A stretch of 27,394 nucleotides of DNA from AWTP1-13 sp041288195 (GCA_041288195.1 JBGGME010000078.1:1-27394), one strand, 5' to 3'; positions 14,827 through 24,499 are shown, numbered from the stretch's first letter. Numbers and translations are program-made. The notes: generated by a model from the letters alone, not told the origin.

Positions 14827-15680
14827 GCGATCTTGCGGTCGCGCTCGTCGAGCGGGCCCGGCTCGCAGCTCACGCCCAGGAGGCGGTGCCCGCTGTCGCG
14901 GGTGCGGCAGGGGAGGATCATGCGCCAATAGCGGCGCTCGACGCTGCCCGCTCGCGGCCAACGGATAAGGGCGTGGATCTGATCGAAGCGGGGTTGCCCG
15001 CTCTCGAGCACGCCGCGGTATATGCCCGCCGACCAGTCCGCATAGGCGCGATCGGGAATGTCGGAGAGGCGCGCGCCGTCAAGCGCCGCATGCGCCTCCC
15101 TGTCGGGGATATGCAGCCCACGGCCGGCATGGACGATGCCGAGATCGCTGTCGCCGGGGTACGACTCGAGCACGATGAAACGGTCGCATGCATGGCGCCG
15201 GAGCAACGGGCGGTAGGCGGTCTCCTCGAAAATGCCCCCATTCGTGCGCCAGTGCTCGAACACGGCCGAGAAAGCGGCGACCTCGGAAAGGGCCACGGCC
15301 CGCTCCTCGATCGAGACGAACCGCGACTGCGGACCGCGCGACTGCTCGATCAGCGCCTCGATCCTGCGAAACGCGGCGAGGCCCGCCCCGAGCACCATGT
15401 GGCCGGTCTCACCCCAACCGCCGTAGGCGAGGCAAAGCCGGTCGTAGCGATGCCGCCGCAGCCATTGGTACAGGCCGGCAAGCGCTGCGCCCGCCACGCT
15501 GCCCGGATTAAAGCGGATGACGAAACCCGCCCGATGCCGCGTGACGGCGACGAAGCCGGCATGCTCGATCAGGAATGCAGGGGCGTCTCCGCACAGCCCT
15601 GCGTTCCCGAACGCGGCGCGAAACGATGGGCTATCTATGATCCAGCAATTGCCTCGATCGTCGAAGATCAGCGGCGGCAT
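14823..15680 (-). CDS. PAS_5-like domain protein paired with an XRE regulator
   Basis: A 285-residue cytoplasmic protein. The N-terminal half (MPPLIFDDRGNCWIIDSP, YDRLCLAYGGWGETGHMVLG) matches nothing I recognise. The C-terminal part, with HACDRFIVLESYPGDSDLGIVHAGRG, DIPDRAYADWSAGIYRGVLESGQPRFD and ERRYWRMILPCRTRDSG, resembles the PAS_5 (DUF1872-like) proteins common in Alphaproteobacteria, which probably sense small molecules. I prefer the ATG at 15680, with AAGGG upstream. An in-frame ATG at 15722 would overlap the XRE gene by 14 bases and add 14 unremarkable residues. It follows the XRE gene closely and is likely cotranscribed with it. Its TAG stop shares the CTAG palindrome with the cyclase stop. 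The function is unknown. Confidence 0.75.
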   Translation of the reverse strand: MPPLIFDDRGNCWIIDSPSFRAAFGNAGLCGDAPAFLIEHAGFVAVTRHRAGFVIRFNPGSVAGAALAGLYQWLRRHRYDRLCLAYGGWGETGHMVLGAGLAAFRRIEALIEQSRGPQSRFVSIEERAVALSEVAAFSAVFEHWRTNGGIFEETAYRPLLRRHACDRFIVLESYPGDSDLGIVHAGRGLHIPDREAHAALDGARLSDIPDRAYADWSAGIYRGVLESGQPRFDQIHALIRWPRAGSVERRYWRMILPCRTRDSGHRLLGVSCEPGPLDERDRKIA

Positions 15681-15708
15681 TGTCCGAAAACCCTTGTGAC
15701 TATGGTCC

Positions 15709-16116
15709 CTAACTTTCCGCATCCTTAGCCAGCGTCGTCGCGAGCACGAGCAGATATTGCTGCTTCTCGCGGTCCAATCGGCGGAAGGCCCCGACCAGGC
15801 TCGCCACGCGCTCCTCGTCGCTGACGACGCCGCGATCGCAGCTTTCGCCGCCGGCCGCCTCGGCCGAAAGCAGGTCCTCGAAGAAGTAGAGCACCGGTAC
15901 TTTCATGAGCTCCGAGAGCCGGCCCAGCAGTTCGGGCGTGATCTCGACCCGGCCGGCCTCCATCGCCTCGAAGCGCTCCATGGACACGCCGAGACGGGCC
16001 GCGACAGCGCCCTTGCGGAAGCCGAGCTGGATGCGGCGCGCCCGCACGCGCTGCCCGACCGGCAGCCACGAACCGGGCGCGCTCGCTTCGCTTTCCGGGG
16101 AGGGTGAATTCTTCAT
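15709..16116 (-). CDS. XRE-family helix-turn-helix transcriptional regulator
   Basis: A 135-residue DNA-binding protein. Residues about 19-75 form an HTH_XRE domain: GQRVRARRIQLGFRKGAVAARLGVSMERFEAMEAGRVEITPELLGRLSELMKVPVLYFF contains the two recognition helices and the usual closing hydrophobic turn. An acidic spacer follows, then a C-terminal helical stretch ending in DREKQQYLLVLATTL that may mediate dimerisation. The ATG at 16116 is preceded by TGAGGT. The gene leads a two-gene unit with the PAS-like gene, which suggests that the regulator and a ligand-sensing partner act together. The target genes are unknown; the nearby cyclase is a possibility only by proximity. Confidence 0.88.
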   Translation of the reverse strand: MKNSPSPESEASAPGSWLPVGQRVRARRIQLGFRKGAVAARLGVSMERFEAMEAGRVEITPELLGRLSELMKVPVLYFFEDLLSAEAAGGESCDRGVVSDEERVASLVGAFRRLDREKQQYLLVLATTLAKDAES

Positions 16117-16427
16117 GGCACGACGACCTCACGCGCATCTTAGCAACGACACCGGCCCGCGCACGAGCCCACTTTCAGCTGATGGCCTTCGACCTGACCT
16201 ATTCGGCAGACGGGCCGCAAGCCGGCTGAGAGCCGTTGAACCTCGATGCTTCGACGCACCTGTGATGACGCTCCCGCACCACTCATGCAGGACAGGATCG
16301 CCGACATACATGGAGCAGATTGCCGCGACCGCACAAGCAGTTAACCGCGGCCGGCTCTTGAGAGGGTTCATGCGTCGCGAGGCTGCCGGCCCCGCGGAGA
16401 GGCGCCCGGGGGCCGCGGAGCGGTCGC
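16117..16427. other. non-coding gap upstream of the XRE gene
   Basis: This gap of 311 bases lies between the XRE start and the lipoprotein stop, both on the minus strand. It presumably holds the promoter of the XRE/PAS unit. Short open frames in it lack ribosome binding sites and protein character. Its left end carries TAAGAT (minus strand, 16137-16142), a possible -10 element, but no matching -35 is clear. Nothing else is recognised. Confidence 0.4.
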
Positions 16428-16880
16428 CTAGTATTTCTTGCCGGGCTGATCGGGCGCGCGCGCCAGCTCGGCCTCGATGTCGAGCTGCTTGCAGTTGCGC
16501 GTGGCAAGCTCGCGGTTGTAGGCCTCGAGCTTGGCGCGCTCACGCGCAAACAGACGCCCTCGATCCGCGCCGATGCTGGAGCCGCCGAACACGGGCGTTG
16601 CCGCCGACTGTGCTACCCGCGCGCTCGCCGAAGGCTCCACGCGGCCGGAGCTGTCCCTCATGCGCGAGATGGCGATCTGCATGGAGCCGGTGATGCGCTT
16701 GCAGTCCATGGCCTTCTCGTCGGCGCTCATCTCGTATTGGCCGTCGGCCTGCACGTCGCCGCTTTCGAGCGGCTTGGCATGCTTGCCCGGCTCCTTGAAG
16801 GGAGGCGGCGAATAGCCCGGCACAGCCGCGCATGCCGCTATCAGCAAGGGTGCGGCCAGGATGGCGTAGCGAAGGAGCAT
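16428..16880 (-). CDS. putative lipoprotein
   Basis: A 150-residue hypothetical lipoprotein. The N-terminus MLLRYAILAAPLLIAACAAVPG is a type II signal peptide with lipobox LIAAC, Cys17 being the lipidated residue. The mature part begins with a proline-rich, flexible region, then a mostly helical domain with two further cysteines (MDCKRI and RNCKQLD) and a charged tail ending PGKKY. The start at 16880 places the signal peptide at the N-terminus; the long upstream extension of the frame is antisense to the rhodanese gene and is not protein-like. It is divergent from the rhodanese gene. I do not recognise the family. Confidence 0.75.
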   Translation of the reverse strand: MLLRYAILAAPLLIAACAAVPGYSPPPFKEPGKHAKPLESGDVQADGQYEMSADEKAMDCKRITGSMQIAISRMRDSSGRVEPSASARVAQSAATPVFGGSSIGADRGRLFARERAKLEAYNRELATRNCKQLDIEAELARAPDQPGKKY

Positions 16881-17034
16881 GCGGCCTGTGCTATCAGATT
16901 CCCCGAGCACCAAGCCATCAAAACATGGCGGACGCGGGGCGTCTGGCGTAGGACTGGCAGGGGATTGGCTGACTGGCCGCACCCGCACACATCCACGCGC
17001 GCACCGGCGTATCAAAGACGGATTGGAGGAGCCC

Positions 17035-17442
17035 TTGCCCCAGAAGATTACGGTGAGCTCGAAAGCCCTGGTCGACGCCGCCAAGCGCGCGATCGAGGAG
17101 ATCGAGGCGGCCGACGCCGTCAAGCTGCACGGCCGCGACGACGTCGTTCTCGTCGACCTGCGCGACCCCCGCGAGCTGGAGCGCGACGGCCGCGTGCCCG
17201 GCGCCTTCCGCATGACGCGCGGCATGCTCGAGTTCTGGATCGATCCCGACAGCGTCTACTTCAAGCCGATCTTCGCCGAGGACAAGAGGTTCGTATTCTT
17301 CTGCGCCGGTGGCCTGCGCTCGGCGCTCGCGGCCAAGACCGCGCAGGACATGGGGCTCAAGCCCGTGGCGCACGTGCTCGGCGGCTTCAAGGCCTGGAAG
17401 GAGGCCGGCGGCCCGACGGAGCCCGGCGAGGGGAAGAAGTAG
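17035..17442 (+). CDS. rhodanese-like sulfurtransferase domain protein, TTG start
   Basis: A 135-residue single-domain rhodanese. The CH2A-like segment VVLVDLRDPRELERDGRVPGAFRMTRGMLEFWID and the active-site loop FFCAGGLRSA, with the persulfide cysteine, are clear; HVLGGFKAWKEAGGP closes the fold. The family transfers sulfane sulfur or acts in thiol or cyanide handling; the acceptor is unknown. No ATG or GTG fits the N-terminus, but TTG 17035 has GGAGGAG just upstream and starts right before the folded region, so I choose it. A longer frame from 16879 would add 52 unlikely residues. The gene is 95 bases before the carboxylase beta gene, separated by a palindromic repeat. Confidence 0.88.
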   Translation: MPQKITVSSKALVDAAKRAIEEIEAADAVKLHGRDDVVLVDLRDPRELERDGRVPGAFRMTRGMLEFWIDPDSVYFKPIFAEDKRFVFFCAGGLRSALAAKTAQDMGLKPVAHVLGGFKAWKEAGGPTEPGEGKK

Positions 17443-17443
17443 C

Positions 17444-17534
17444 GTCATCCCGGGCCTTGTGCCCGGGATCCAGCCATCCGCAAAGCGCCGGAGCCCGCTG
17501 CACGCTGGATCCCGGCGACCAGCGCCGGGATGAC
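17444..17534. repeat. nested palindromic repeat, copy 2 (GTCAT...ATGAC)
   Basis: A 91-base relative of the element at 10942, with GTCATCCCGGG at the left end and CGCCGGGATGAC at the right, inner ATCCAG and CTGGAT, and each arm a hairpin by itself. It starts one base after the rhodanese stop and ends three bases before the carboxylase beta ATG, so its right arm (GGGATGA) lies where that gene's ribosome binding site should be. Confidence 0.85.
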
Positions 17535-17537
17535 ACG

Positions 17538-19145
<1,608 letters not shown>

Positions 19146-19152
19146 GGCAGCC

Positions 19153-19188
19153 GTAGGGCGCAATAAGCCTTCGGCTATTGCGCCCTAC
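19153..19188. repeat. long hairpin, GTAGGGCGCAAT inverted repeat
   Basis: The arms (19153-19169, GTAGGGCGCAATAAGCC; 19173-19188, GGCTATTGCGCCCTAC) pair over 16 bases with a single bulged A and a 3-base loop. It starts 8 bases after the mccB stop. The same GTAGGGCGCAAT motif is known to me as a dispersed intergenic repeat in various Proteobacteria. It lacks a T tract, so it is more likely a mobile-type repeat or an mRNA-stabilising hairpin than a classical terminator. Confidence 0.8.
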
Positions 19189-19248
19189 GCGGCATGTCCG
19201 ACTTGCGCTAGTCTTCCGCCGGGACGGAAACGACAAGCGGCAAGCAGC

Positions 19249-20787
19249 ATGGCAGACCCGGCAACCGAACTCGTGAGCGGCGCGCGGCGCATCGGCGGGG
19301 CGGCGCTCGACGAGCGCGTGCGGCGCGCGGCGGCGGGGCTGGCGGCACTCGGTGTGGCGCGCGGCGATTGCGTCGCCATCCTCATGCGCAACGACATCCC
19401 CTTCATCGAGACGGCCTACGCCGCGCAGGCCCTCGGTGCCTATTCCGTGCCCGTCAATTGGCACTTCAAGGCCGAGGAGATCGTCTTCATCCTCGGCGAC
19501 TGCGGCGCTCGCGTGCTGGTAGGCCACGCCGATCTCATCGCCCCCGTGGCCGCGGCGCTGCCGAAGGGCGTCGCCGTCATCATCGTCGCCACGCCGCCCG
19601 AGGTCGCATCCGCCTACGGCATCGCCCCCGTGCCGCCGAGCGCTGTCCCCGGCGCGCGGGACTACGAGGCCTGGCTCGCCGCGCACGCGCCGCATCGCGG
19701 CGACATGCCCTCCCCGCCGCTCACCATGTTCTACACCTCGGGCACGACCGGCCATCCCAAGGGCGTGCGCCGGCCCGCACCGACACCGGCGCAGATGGGG
19801 GCCTCCGAGCGCCTGCGCCGCGACGTGTTCGGCATCACGCCCGGCATCCGCTGCGCCGTGCCAGGCCCGCTCTACCACTCCGCGCCCAACGCGTTCGCCA
19901 TGCGCGCGGGACGCGTTGCCCGCACCATGGTGCTAATGCCGCGCTTCGATCCCGTGGGCCTGCTCGAGCTCATCGAGCGCGAGCGCCTCGACACCATGTT
20001 CATGGTGCCGACCATGTTCATCCGCCTGCTCAAGCTGCCCGAGGACGTGCGCCGGCGCTACGACACCTCCTCGCTCAAGTTCGTCATCCACGCCGCCGCG
20101 CCCTGCCCGCACGACGTCAAGACGGCGATGATCGACTGGTGGGGCCCGGTCATCAACGAGTTCTACGGCTCCACCGAATCGAGCGCGGTGACGCTCGCCT
20201 CCAGCGCCGACACCATGGCCAAGCCCGGCACGGTCGGCCGCGCCGTGCAAGGCGCCGAGCTACGCATCCTGGACGAGGCCGGCCACATCCTGCCCGCGGG
20301 CGAGGTCGGCGAGATCTTCACGCGCTTTGCCGAGTTGCCCGACTTCACCTACCACAACCGCCCCGACGAGCGCGCCCGCATCGACCGCGAGGGCTTCATC
20401 ACGTCCGGCGACGTCGGCTATCTCGACGCCGACGGGTACCTGTTCCTGTGCGACCGCAAGCGCGACATGGTGATCTCCGGCGGCGTCAACATCTACCCGG
20501 CCGAGATCGAGGCCGTGCTGCACGCGCTCGCCGGCGTCAAGGACTGCGCCGTGTTCGGCATCCCCGACGCCGAGTTCGGCGAGCGGCTGATGGCCGTTGT
20601 CGAGCCCGCCGACGGCGCCGCCCTCACCGCGGCCGACGTGCAGGCGCACCTGCGCGCCCACCTCGCCGACTACAAGGTGCCCAAGTCGATCGAGATCGCC
20701 CGCGACCTGCCGCGCGAGGACAGTGGCAAGATCTTCAAGCGCCGCCTGCGCGACCCCTACTGGCAGGATGCAGGGCGGCGGATTTAG
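19249..20787 (+). CDS. acyl-CoA ligase, AMP-binding family
   Basis: A 512-residue ANL-superfamily ligase that makes acyl-CoA from a carboxylic acid, ATP and CoA through an acyl-adenylate. Core motifs in order: P-loop YTSGTTGHPKG (162-172), FYGSTESS (A5), GDVGYLDADGYLFLCDRKRD (A7-A8) with ISGGVNIYPAEIE, and the catalytic Lys494 in SGKIFKRRLR (A10). It has no signal peptide. The family includes fatty-acid, bile-acid, benzoate and crotonobetaine ligases; the acyl substrate cannot be told from sequence alone. The start at 19249 places the ligase fold near the N-terminus; only a weak purine run precedes it. GST follows 17 bases after the stop, so an operon is likely. It may feed the carboxylase pathway. 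Confidence 0.92.
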   Translation: MADPATELVSGARRIGGAALDERVRRAAAGLAALGVARGDCVAILMRNDIPFIETAYAAQALGAYSVPVNWHFKAEEIVFILGDCGARVLVGHADLIAPVAAALPKGVAVIIVATPPEVASAYGIAPVPPSAVPGARDYEAWLAAHAPHRGDMPSPPLTMFYTSGTTGHPKGVRRPAPTPAQMGASERLRRDVFGITPGIRCAVPGPLYHSAPNAFAMRAGRVARTMVLMPRFDPVGLLELIERERLDTMFMVPTMFIRLLKLPEDVRRRYDTSSLKFVIHAAAPCPHDVKTAMIDWWGPVINEFYGSTESSAVTLASSADTMAKPGTVGRAVQGAELRILDEAGHILPAGEVGEIFTRFAELPDFTYHNRPDERARIDREGFITSGDVGYLDADGYLFLCDRKRDMVISGGVNIYPAEIEAVLHALAGVKDCAVFGIPDAEFGERLMAVVEPADGAALTAADVQAHLRAHLADYKVPKSIEIARDLPREDSGKIFKRRLRDPYWQDAGRRI

Positions 20788-20804
20788 CCCGCAGGAGCGA
20801 ACCC

Positions 20805-21437
20805 ATGATCGAAGTCCATCACCTCAACAACTCGCGCTCGCAGCGCATCCTGTGGCTGCTCGAGGAGCTGGGGCTCGCCTACACGATCGTCCCCTACAGC
20901 CGCGATCCCAGGACCCGCTTCGCCCCGCCGGCGCTCAAGGCGATCCACCCGCTCGGCAAGTCGCCCGTCATCCGAGACGGCGCACTGGTGGTGGCCGAGT
21001 CCGGCGCCATCGTCGAGTACCTCGTCGGCAAGTACGGCAACGGCCGGCTCGCCCCGCTCCGCGACTTCAACTCGCCCGACTACGTCGCCTACCTGCACTG
21101 GCTGCACTTCTCGGAGGGCTCGGCCATGCTGCCCCTGCTCCTCAAGCTCTACGTGGGCCGGCTCGGAGACGCCGGCGCGCCGCTACATCCGCGCATCGAG
21201 GGCGAGCTGAAAAACCACTTCGACTACATGAGCGCGGCGCTCGGCAAAGACGACTACTTCGTCGCCAACATGTTCTCCGCCGCCGACATCCAGCTCTCCT
21301 TCGTGCTCGACGCGGGCGCCTCGCGCGGCCCGCTTGCCGGCTATCCCAATCTCGTGGCCCTGCACGCGCGATTGAAGGCGCGGCCCGCATACATCAAGGC
21401 GATCGAGCGCGGCGGACCCTTCGAGCTCGGCCGTTAG
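20805..21437 (+). CDS. glutathione S-transferase
   Basis: A 210-residue GST. The thioredoxin-like N-domain (about 1-80) begins MIEVHHLNNSRSQRILWLLEELGL, includes the cis-proline segment GKSPVI and the glutathione-binding ESGAIVEYL. The all-helical C-domain follows, with NHFDYMSAALGKDDYFVANMFSAADIQLSFVL, a typical capping segment. It conjugates or reduces electrophilic substrates with glutathione; bacterial members of this subgroup often sit beside degradation genes. GCAGGAG eight bases before ATG 20805 is a good ribosome binding site, and the gene is 17 bases behind the ligase, so they are probably one transcript. The substrate is unknown. Confidence 0.92.
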   Translation: MIEVHHLNNSRSQRILWLLEELGLAYTIVPYSRDPRTRFAPPALKAIHPLGKSPVIRDGALVVAESGAIVEYLVGKYGNGRLAPLRDFNSPDYVAYLHWLHFSEGSAMLPLLLKLYVGRLGDAGAPLHPRIEGELKNHFDYMSAALGKDDYFVANMFSAADIQLSFVLDAGASRGPLAGYPNLVALHARLKARPAYIKAIERGGPFELGR

Positions 21438-21576
21438 CGGGCGGACTTCACGCCGCGGCCTTCACGCAGGCACGATCCCGGACTATGACTGGGTCGTGCT
21501 TCGCATTCTGAAATGCGTTTGAGCCGGGCTCGGCGCGGTTCGCAGCAACGCATTGCAGCAGGGGATCGTGATCGCC

Positions 21577-22893
21577 ATGACCACGCTTGCGCATCCCACC
21601 ATCTTCGTGCCGGGCTGGCTCGGCACGACGCTCAAGGACGAGTACCGGCTGCCGCACGAGGCCGTGTGGTCGACGCTGACCCGCGACTTCGAGCGCGCTA
21701 CGCTCCACCCCGACAATCTGCAGTTCGAGTCGATCGAGCCCGCCCGCGTGGTTCCGGGTCAGGTCCACGAACTCGGCTACAAGGAGCTGATCGAAGAGCT
21801 GCGCCACGGCCTGAGCCCCAGCGAGGACGAGCCCGTCCCCGTCTACGCCTTCAAGTACGATTGGCGCCAGCCGCTGGTGGCGGCCGAGGCCCAGCTCGCC
21901 CGCTTCGTCGAGGAGGTGATCGAGCGCACCAAGCTGCTGCGCCACTACGATGCCGCGGGTTGGGGCAACACGACCGAGGCCAAGGTCAACCTCGTGGGAC
22001 ACTCGCTCGGCGGCGTCGTCATCGCCGGCTATCTCGAGCAGTCGCGCGGCGCCCACCACGTGCACAAGGTCGCAACGCTGGCGGCACCGTTCCAGGGCGC
22101 CTTCGAGGCCGTGGCCCAGATCACCACCGGCACCGCCAACCTCGGCAGCGGCACGCCATCCTCGCGGGAGCGCGAGGCGGCGCGCGTGACGCCGGGGCTC
22201 TACCACATGCTCGGCAGCTTTGACGGCGGCCTCATCGTCGACGACGGCATCGGCCCGCGCTCGCTGTTCGACATCGCCATCTGGCAGGGAAGCGTCATCG
22301 ATACGCTGGAGCGCATCATCCGCCGCCACGGTCTCGACCGCGGCGACCCGGCCGCACGCGCGCGGACACTGTTCACCCACATGCTGCAGACGGCCGCCAC
22401 CCACCGCGCCAGGATCGACACGCTCGACCTCGCCGCCATCGGCCTCTCCGCCGCGCATTGGCTGTGCGTCGTCGGCGTCAATGCCAAGACGCGCATCCGC
22501 CTCCGCGTCGTGCGCCGCGGCGCCGGCTTCGATTTCGATTTCCGACCCGAGGACCGCGACAACATGTGGGGCGACGCCAACCCTGGCATCGCGCGCCTCA
22601 CCGGCGACGGCGGCGTGCCCCTCAACGGCGCGGTGCCCAAGTTCCTGCCGCTCGAGAGCCTGGTGTGCGTCACGCCCGACGACTTCGGCTACTGGGAGGT
22701 GCAGGACCGGCTGTTCGCGGCGGTGGCAGGCTTCCACTCGATCATGCCCAACATGGACATGCTGCACCGCCTGATCGTGGCGCATTTCACCGACAGCGGT
22801 CCGCGCCACGACAACATCTGGGGCCGGCCGGCGCCCGGCGTCACGGCCTGGACCCCGCCGATCCCGGGGTTGAGGCGCGGCGAGACGACGTAG
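21577..22893 (+). CDS. lecithin:cholesterol-acyltransferase-like alpha/beta hydrolase
   Basis: A 438-residue alpha/beta hydrolase of the LCAT/phospholipase type (PF02450-like). The N-terminus HPTIFVPGWLGTTL forms the first strand and oxyanion region. YAFKYDWRQPL and AKVNLVGHSLGGVVIAGYL carry the elbow with nucleophile Ser143. AAPFQGAFEAV follows as in lipases of this group. The Asp and His of the triad should be in the second half but I cannot assign them with confidence. No signal peptide is seen. I chose ATG 21577; an in-frame GTG at 21568 has a better-placed AGGGG and remains possible. It lies 139 bases after GST and converges on a second hydrolase with 21 bases between stops. The likely substrate is a lipid ester. 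Confidence 0.8.
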   Translation: MTTLAHPTIFVPGWLGTTLKDEYRLPHEAVWSTLTRDFERATLHPDNLQFESIEPARVVPGQVHELGYKELIEELRHGLSPSEDEPVPVYAFKYDWRQPLVAAEAQLARFVEEVIERTKLLRHYDAAGWGNTTEAKVNLVGHSLGGVVIAGYLEQSRGAHHVHKVATLAAPFQGAFEAVAQITTGTANLGSGTPSSREREAARVTPGLYHMLGSFDGGLIVDDGIGPRSLFDIAIWQGSVIDTLERIIRRHGLDRGDPAARARTLFTHMLQTAATHRARIDTLDLAAIGLSAAHWLCVVGVNAKTRIRLRVVRRGAGFDFDFRPEDRDNMWGDANPGIARLTGDGGVPLNGAVPKFLPLESLVCVTPDDFGYWEVQDRLFAAVAGFHSIMPNMDMLHRLIVAHFTDSGPRHDNIWGRPAPGVTAWTPPIPGLRRGETT

Positions 22894-22914
22894 GGGCCTG
22901 CCGATGTCCGGGCC

Positions 22915-23778
22915 TCAGGCGGCCTTGCTGCCGGCGCTCGCCAGCACGTCGAGCAGTGCCGCATTGAAGCGGTCGGCCGCCTCGTAGGCAACCCAGTGCC
23001 CCGCGCCCTCGATCAGGCGAACGTCGAGCCCGGGGTGGTGGCGGCGCAGGATGTCGAGCCGCGCCTCGAGCGAGGGCCTGGCGATGATGTCGCGCGTGCC
23101 CCAGATCGTGCTGACGCGCGCGGTCACGTCGGCGAGCGCGCGGGCGAGCGTGTCGGTCGCGGCGAACGGGCGGCTGCGGAAGCGCGCGCGCTTGATGTTC
23201 TCGGCCTGCAGGTGGACGGCGAGCGCATCGATGTTGGCGGGATCGGCGAACATCAGCACGCGCAAATTCTGATGGTAGACGCCGGCGATCTCGGCTGCGC
23301 TCATGCCCGTGCGCACCTTGGCGAACGGCTCGCGCGGATCGGCGCGCAGGCCGAGCGCGGCGACGCCCACCAGCGTCAGCGACTGGACGCGGTTGCCCAT
23401 GCGCGCTGCCGACAGGCCCGCAATCTGCCCGCCGAACGAGAAGCCGACCAGCCTCAGCCGCTGCGCCGCCGGAAACAGCTCGCCCAGACCCGCGACCACC
23501 ACGTCGGCAATGGTCTGCGGCACCCAAGGCTGCGGCGGCATCGTCGAGTCGCCGAGGCCCGGGATATCGGCCACCCACAGCTCGTGGTGCCGCGACAGCT
23601 CGTCGATATTGCGGATCCAGTGCGTCCACGAGCCCGAGCCGCCGTGGAACAGCACCAGCGGCTCGCCCTTGCCCCACACGCGCCACACCATGTGGCCATC
23701 GCCGCACGGCGTCCTCACCTTGCGGGCGGTACGCGCGATCGCCTCGACGGCGGCCGCAGGGTCAGCGTGTTCGGTCAT
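22915..23778 (-). CDS. alpha/beta hydrolase
   Basis: A 287-residue cytoplasmic alpha/beta hydrolase of the meta-cleavage-product hydrolase/haloalkane-dehalogenase-like type. The oxyanion strand is LVLFHGGSGSW (41-51), the nucleophile is Ser114 in VGFSFGG, the acid is Asp230 in WGTRDIIA, and the base is His261 in EGAGHWVAYE. PGLGDSTMP marks the usual loop before the nucleophile. The start at 23778 was chosen because the upstream extension is not protein-like; ribosome binding is weak. It converges on the LCAT-like gene and is divergent from the small secreted protein gene. The natural substrate is unknown. Its 5' region carries a 12-base tandem duplication. Confidence 0.9.
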   Translation of the reverse strand: MTEHADPAAAVEAIARTARKVRTPCGDGHMVWRVWGKGEPLVLFHGGSGSWTHWIRNIDELSRHHELWVADIPGLGDSTMPPQPWVPQTIADVVVAGLGELFPAAQRLRLVGFSFGGQIAGLSAARMGNRVQSLTLVGVAALGLRADPREPFAKVRTGMSAAEIAGVYHQNLRVLMFADPANIDALAVHLQAENIKRARFRSRPFAATDTLARALADVTARVSTIWGTRDIIARPSLEARLDILRRHHPGLDVRLIEGAGHWVAYEAADRFNAALLDVLASAGSKAA

Positions 23779-24143
23779 GCCAGGATCTGTGCGGGGGTCT
23801 GTGCGGGGATGCGAAGAGTTGGCCTCGACTTGCACCGCTCGGGGGTGCACCGATCGACAGTTTACAACCAACAGCGCACCGTTCCAGGCGAAAATCTGCA
23901 ACGCTGCTATCGATGGTTGCAGTGACCGACGCAAGCGTCCCTAGTCCGCGAGGCTGACGCCCTTCGGCAACATCGCCGCCCAAAGTGACGCAGCCCGCAA
24001 CGGAACTTTGCGGCTGGTGCGTTGTTCCTGCCGATCGTACCCACACTTGGGATGCCCGGGGGTCGCCCGCGGTCACACGCCCGCCCGCAGCGCCCGCTCA
24101 AATGCCGCCAGTTGCTCGTCACGTTCATCGACAGGAGACAAGA
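23779..24143. other. divergent intergenic region
   Basis: These 365 bases separate the divergent starts at 23778 and 24144 and should carry both promoters. They hold a 12-base tandem duplication (23786-23809), a perfect 7-base inverted repeat CTGCAAC/GTTGCAG (23896-23902 and 23916-23922) that could be an operator, and local AT-richer sequence around 23860-23895. Open frames crossing it are not protein-like. Confidence 0.45.
23786..23809. repeat. 12-bp tandem duplication in the hydrolase 5' leader
   Basis: TCTGTGCGGGGG is followed directly by TCTGTGCGGGGA (11 of 12 bases identical), 8 bases upstream of the hydrolase start codon. It is probably a recent replication-slippage product; it places cytosine-rich sequence in the minus-strand leader where a ribosome binding site is expected. 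Confidence 0.7.
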
Positions 24144-24476
24144 ATGCGCACTCTCGCCGCCTGCGTTGTCGCCCTCGGCCTCGCGGCCTCCCCGGCACTT
24201 GCCGCCAGCCCCAAGATCGACGCGGCCGTCAAGACGTTCAAGGCCGTGGCCGGCGATGCGGGCAAGCTCAAAACCTTCTGCGCCATGAGCAAGGTCATGG
24301 AGAGCGCCGGCGACAAGGAGGACCCCAAGATCGACGCGCAGATCCAGGGCTTCATCAAGCAGCTGGGGCCCGAATTCGAGACGGCATGGGCCGCCGGCGA
24401 GGACGTCGACGAGAACTCGGCCGACGGCAAGGTCTACAACGCCGCCCTCGACGACCTCTCGGGCAAGTGCTCATAG
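24144..24476 (+). CDS. small secreted helical protein
   Basis: A 110-residue exported protein I cannot place in a family. A signal peptide (MRTLAACVVALGLAASP, cleavage near ALA-A, residue 21) leaves about 89 residues that are mostly charged helix: KIDAAVKTFKAVAGDAGKLKTFC, then DPKIDAQIQGFIKQLGPEFETAW, and a C-terminal DLSGKCS. Two mature cysteines, one in each terminal part, could form one disulfide. Similar short proteins with a TFC...GKCS pattern are common in Hyphomicrobiales. ACAGGAGACAAGA before ATG 24144 is a good ribosome binding site. It is a single gene followed by a perfect palindrome at 24500. Confidence 0.8.
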   Translation: MRTLAACVVALGLAASPALAASPKIDAAVKTFKAVAGDAGKLKTFCAMSKVMESAGDKEDPKIDAQIQGFIKQLGPEFETAWAAGEDVDENSADGKVYNAALDDLSGKCS

Positions 24477-24499
24477 CGCAAGCCGGGCAGGTGACATCC

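Noticed and set aside
11118..15728. A very long plus-strand open frame (about 1,500 codons) antisense to mccA and running through the cyclase and PAS regions.
   Set aside because: It is a GC-rich shadow frame: Arg/Ala/Gly/Pro-rich with no domain, while the overlapping mccA, cyclase and PAS-like genes in other frames have clear family motifs.
16129..16371. Small minus-strand frame starting MNPLKSRPRL in the gap before the XRE gene.
   Set aside because: No Shine-Dalgarno, no convincing signal peptide, and composition like a random GC-rich frame.
21448..22809. Minus-strand open frame of 453 codons opposite the LCAT-like hydrolase.
   Set aside because: No motif or ribosome binding site; the plus strand carries GHSLGG and lipase features.
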